From the NCBI GenBank assembly GCA_019307665.1, contig JAFDJC010000188.1, positions 1-6,332 on the forward strand: 6,332 nucleotides of DNA. Direction: 5' to 3'. Shown here one piece after another: positions 6,056 to 6,332 of this stretch. Numbering within the stretch: the first letter of the stretch is position 1; every line of letters starts with the position of its first letter. Both the position numbers and the translations under genes were made by a program. Source of the DNA: Deltaproteobacteria bacterium. GTDB lineage: Bacteria; Desulfobacterota; Desulfobacteria; Desulfobacterales; SURF-7. Under the pieces are notes generated by a model that made no database searches, was not told where the DNA came from, and saw only the letters and a program-made list of their open reading frames with translations.

Positions 6056-6332
6056 ATGAAGTCTAAAACGATAAATATATTATTTATAGTATTGGTACTG
6101 TTGTTTATTATTTCGTGCAGTAAAAAAGAAGAACAATCTCTACCTTCTGTTCCCGACATACCGGTATTTGAAACACAAGAGCAGGAAGTCCCCATTTATC
6201 AAGAATTTGTCGGCCAAATATATGGTTTTAAAGATATAGCTATTCGCGCAAGGGTAGAAGGCTTTTTGGAAGAGATCCATTTTCAGGAGGGTTCGCAAAT
6301 CAAAAAAGATGTTTTGTTATATACTCTTGAAA
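6056..6332 (+). CDS. RND efflux periplasmic adaptor lipoprotein, N-terminal part
   Basis: The first 92 residues of a membrane fusion protein (AcrA/MexA-type adaptor) are present; the rest lies beyond the window. Such proteins bridge an inner-membrane RND pump and an outer-membrane channel. Residues 1-20 form a lipoprotein signal peptide, with lysines 2 and 4, a hydrophobic core and a lipobox IISC, making C21 the likely lipidated residue. A polar linker (22-44) follows. The family stretch VPIYQEFVGQ (45-54) and then DIAIRARVEGFLEEIHF (60-76) with EGSQIKK (78-84) correspond to the start of the beta-barrel and the first half of the lipoyl-like domain. Where most relatives read KKGD or KKGQ, this protein reads KKD, lacking the glycine. 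Ser at +2 after the lipid cysteine differs from the Asp of E. coli AcrA. AAAGGAA lies five bases before the ATG. Pump and channel genes are expected downstream. Drug specificity cannot be told. Confidence 0.88.
   Translation, partial: MKSKTINILFIVLVLLFIISCSKKEEQSLPSVPDIPVFETQEQEVPIYQEFVGQIYGFKDIAIRARVEGFLEEIHFQEGSQIKKDVLLYTLE

Overview
The window looks like a piece of the chromosome of a strictly anaerobic Gram-negative bacterium, most likely a deltaproteobacterium (Desulfobacterota, Desulfobacteraceae-like). This rests on three things: a very large oxygen-sensitive activase/dehydratase-type fusion protein, an RND efflux adaptor lipoprotein (which implies an outer membrane), and moderate GC with AT-rich intergenic DNA. 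The taxonomic guess is inference from gene content, not from a marker gene.

Layout. Left third, minus strand, read right to left: a DUF554 membrane protein (1229-534), a small cupin protein (478-53) and the first 13 codons of a further, unidentified gene (41-1). Gaps are short (55 and 11 bp), so this is probably one operon. The gap between the DUF554 and cupin genes is mostly a 36-bp hexamer tandem repeat (TAATCT on the plus strand), followed by a near-perfect Shine-Dalgarno sequence for the cupin gene. A 253-bp divergent intergenic region (1230-1482) holds a good sigma70-like promoter for the rightward gene and several short palindromes. The centre (1483-5904, plus) is one 1473-residue protein. 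It carries two consecutive ASKHA-type activase domains (BadF/BadG/BcrA/BcrD family), a four-cysteine linker, a DUF2229 region and a C-terminal 2-hydroxyacyl-CoA dehydratase-like (HgdB-like) region. At the right edge (6056 onward) begins an RND-type periplasmic adaptor lipoprotein, preceded by its own candidate promoter and a REP-like palindrome.

How the genes may work together. The large protein resembles a complete ATP-driven electron-injection machine on one chain. The activase half would couple ATP hydrolysis to lowering the potential of an electron held on a [4Fe-4S] cluster, and pass it to the cysteine-bound clusters of the C-terminal half. Its substrate cannot be read from the sequence, and no dedicated dehydratase, CoA-transferase or ferredoxin gene lies in the window. 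The most notable detail is that the first activase domain has lost the acidic residues of its ATP-binding loops while the second keeps them, so the protein is probably an asymmetric internal pseudo-dimer. The cupin and DUF554 genes, and the efflux gene, have no evident mechanistic tie to it.
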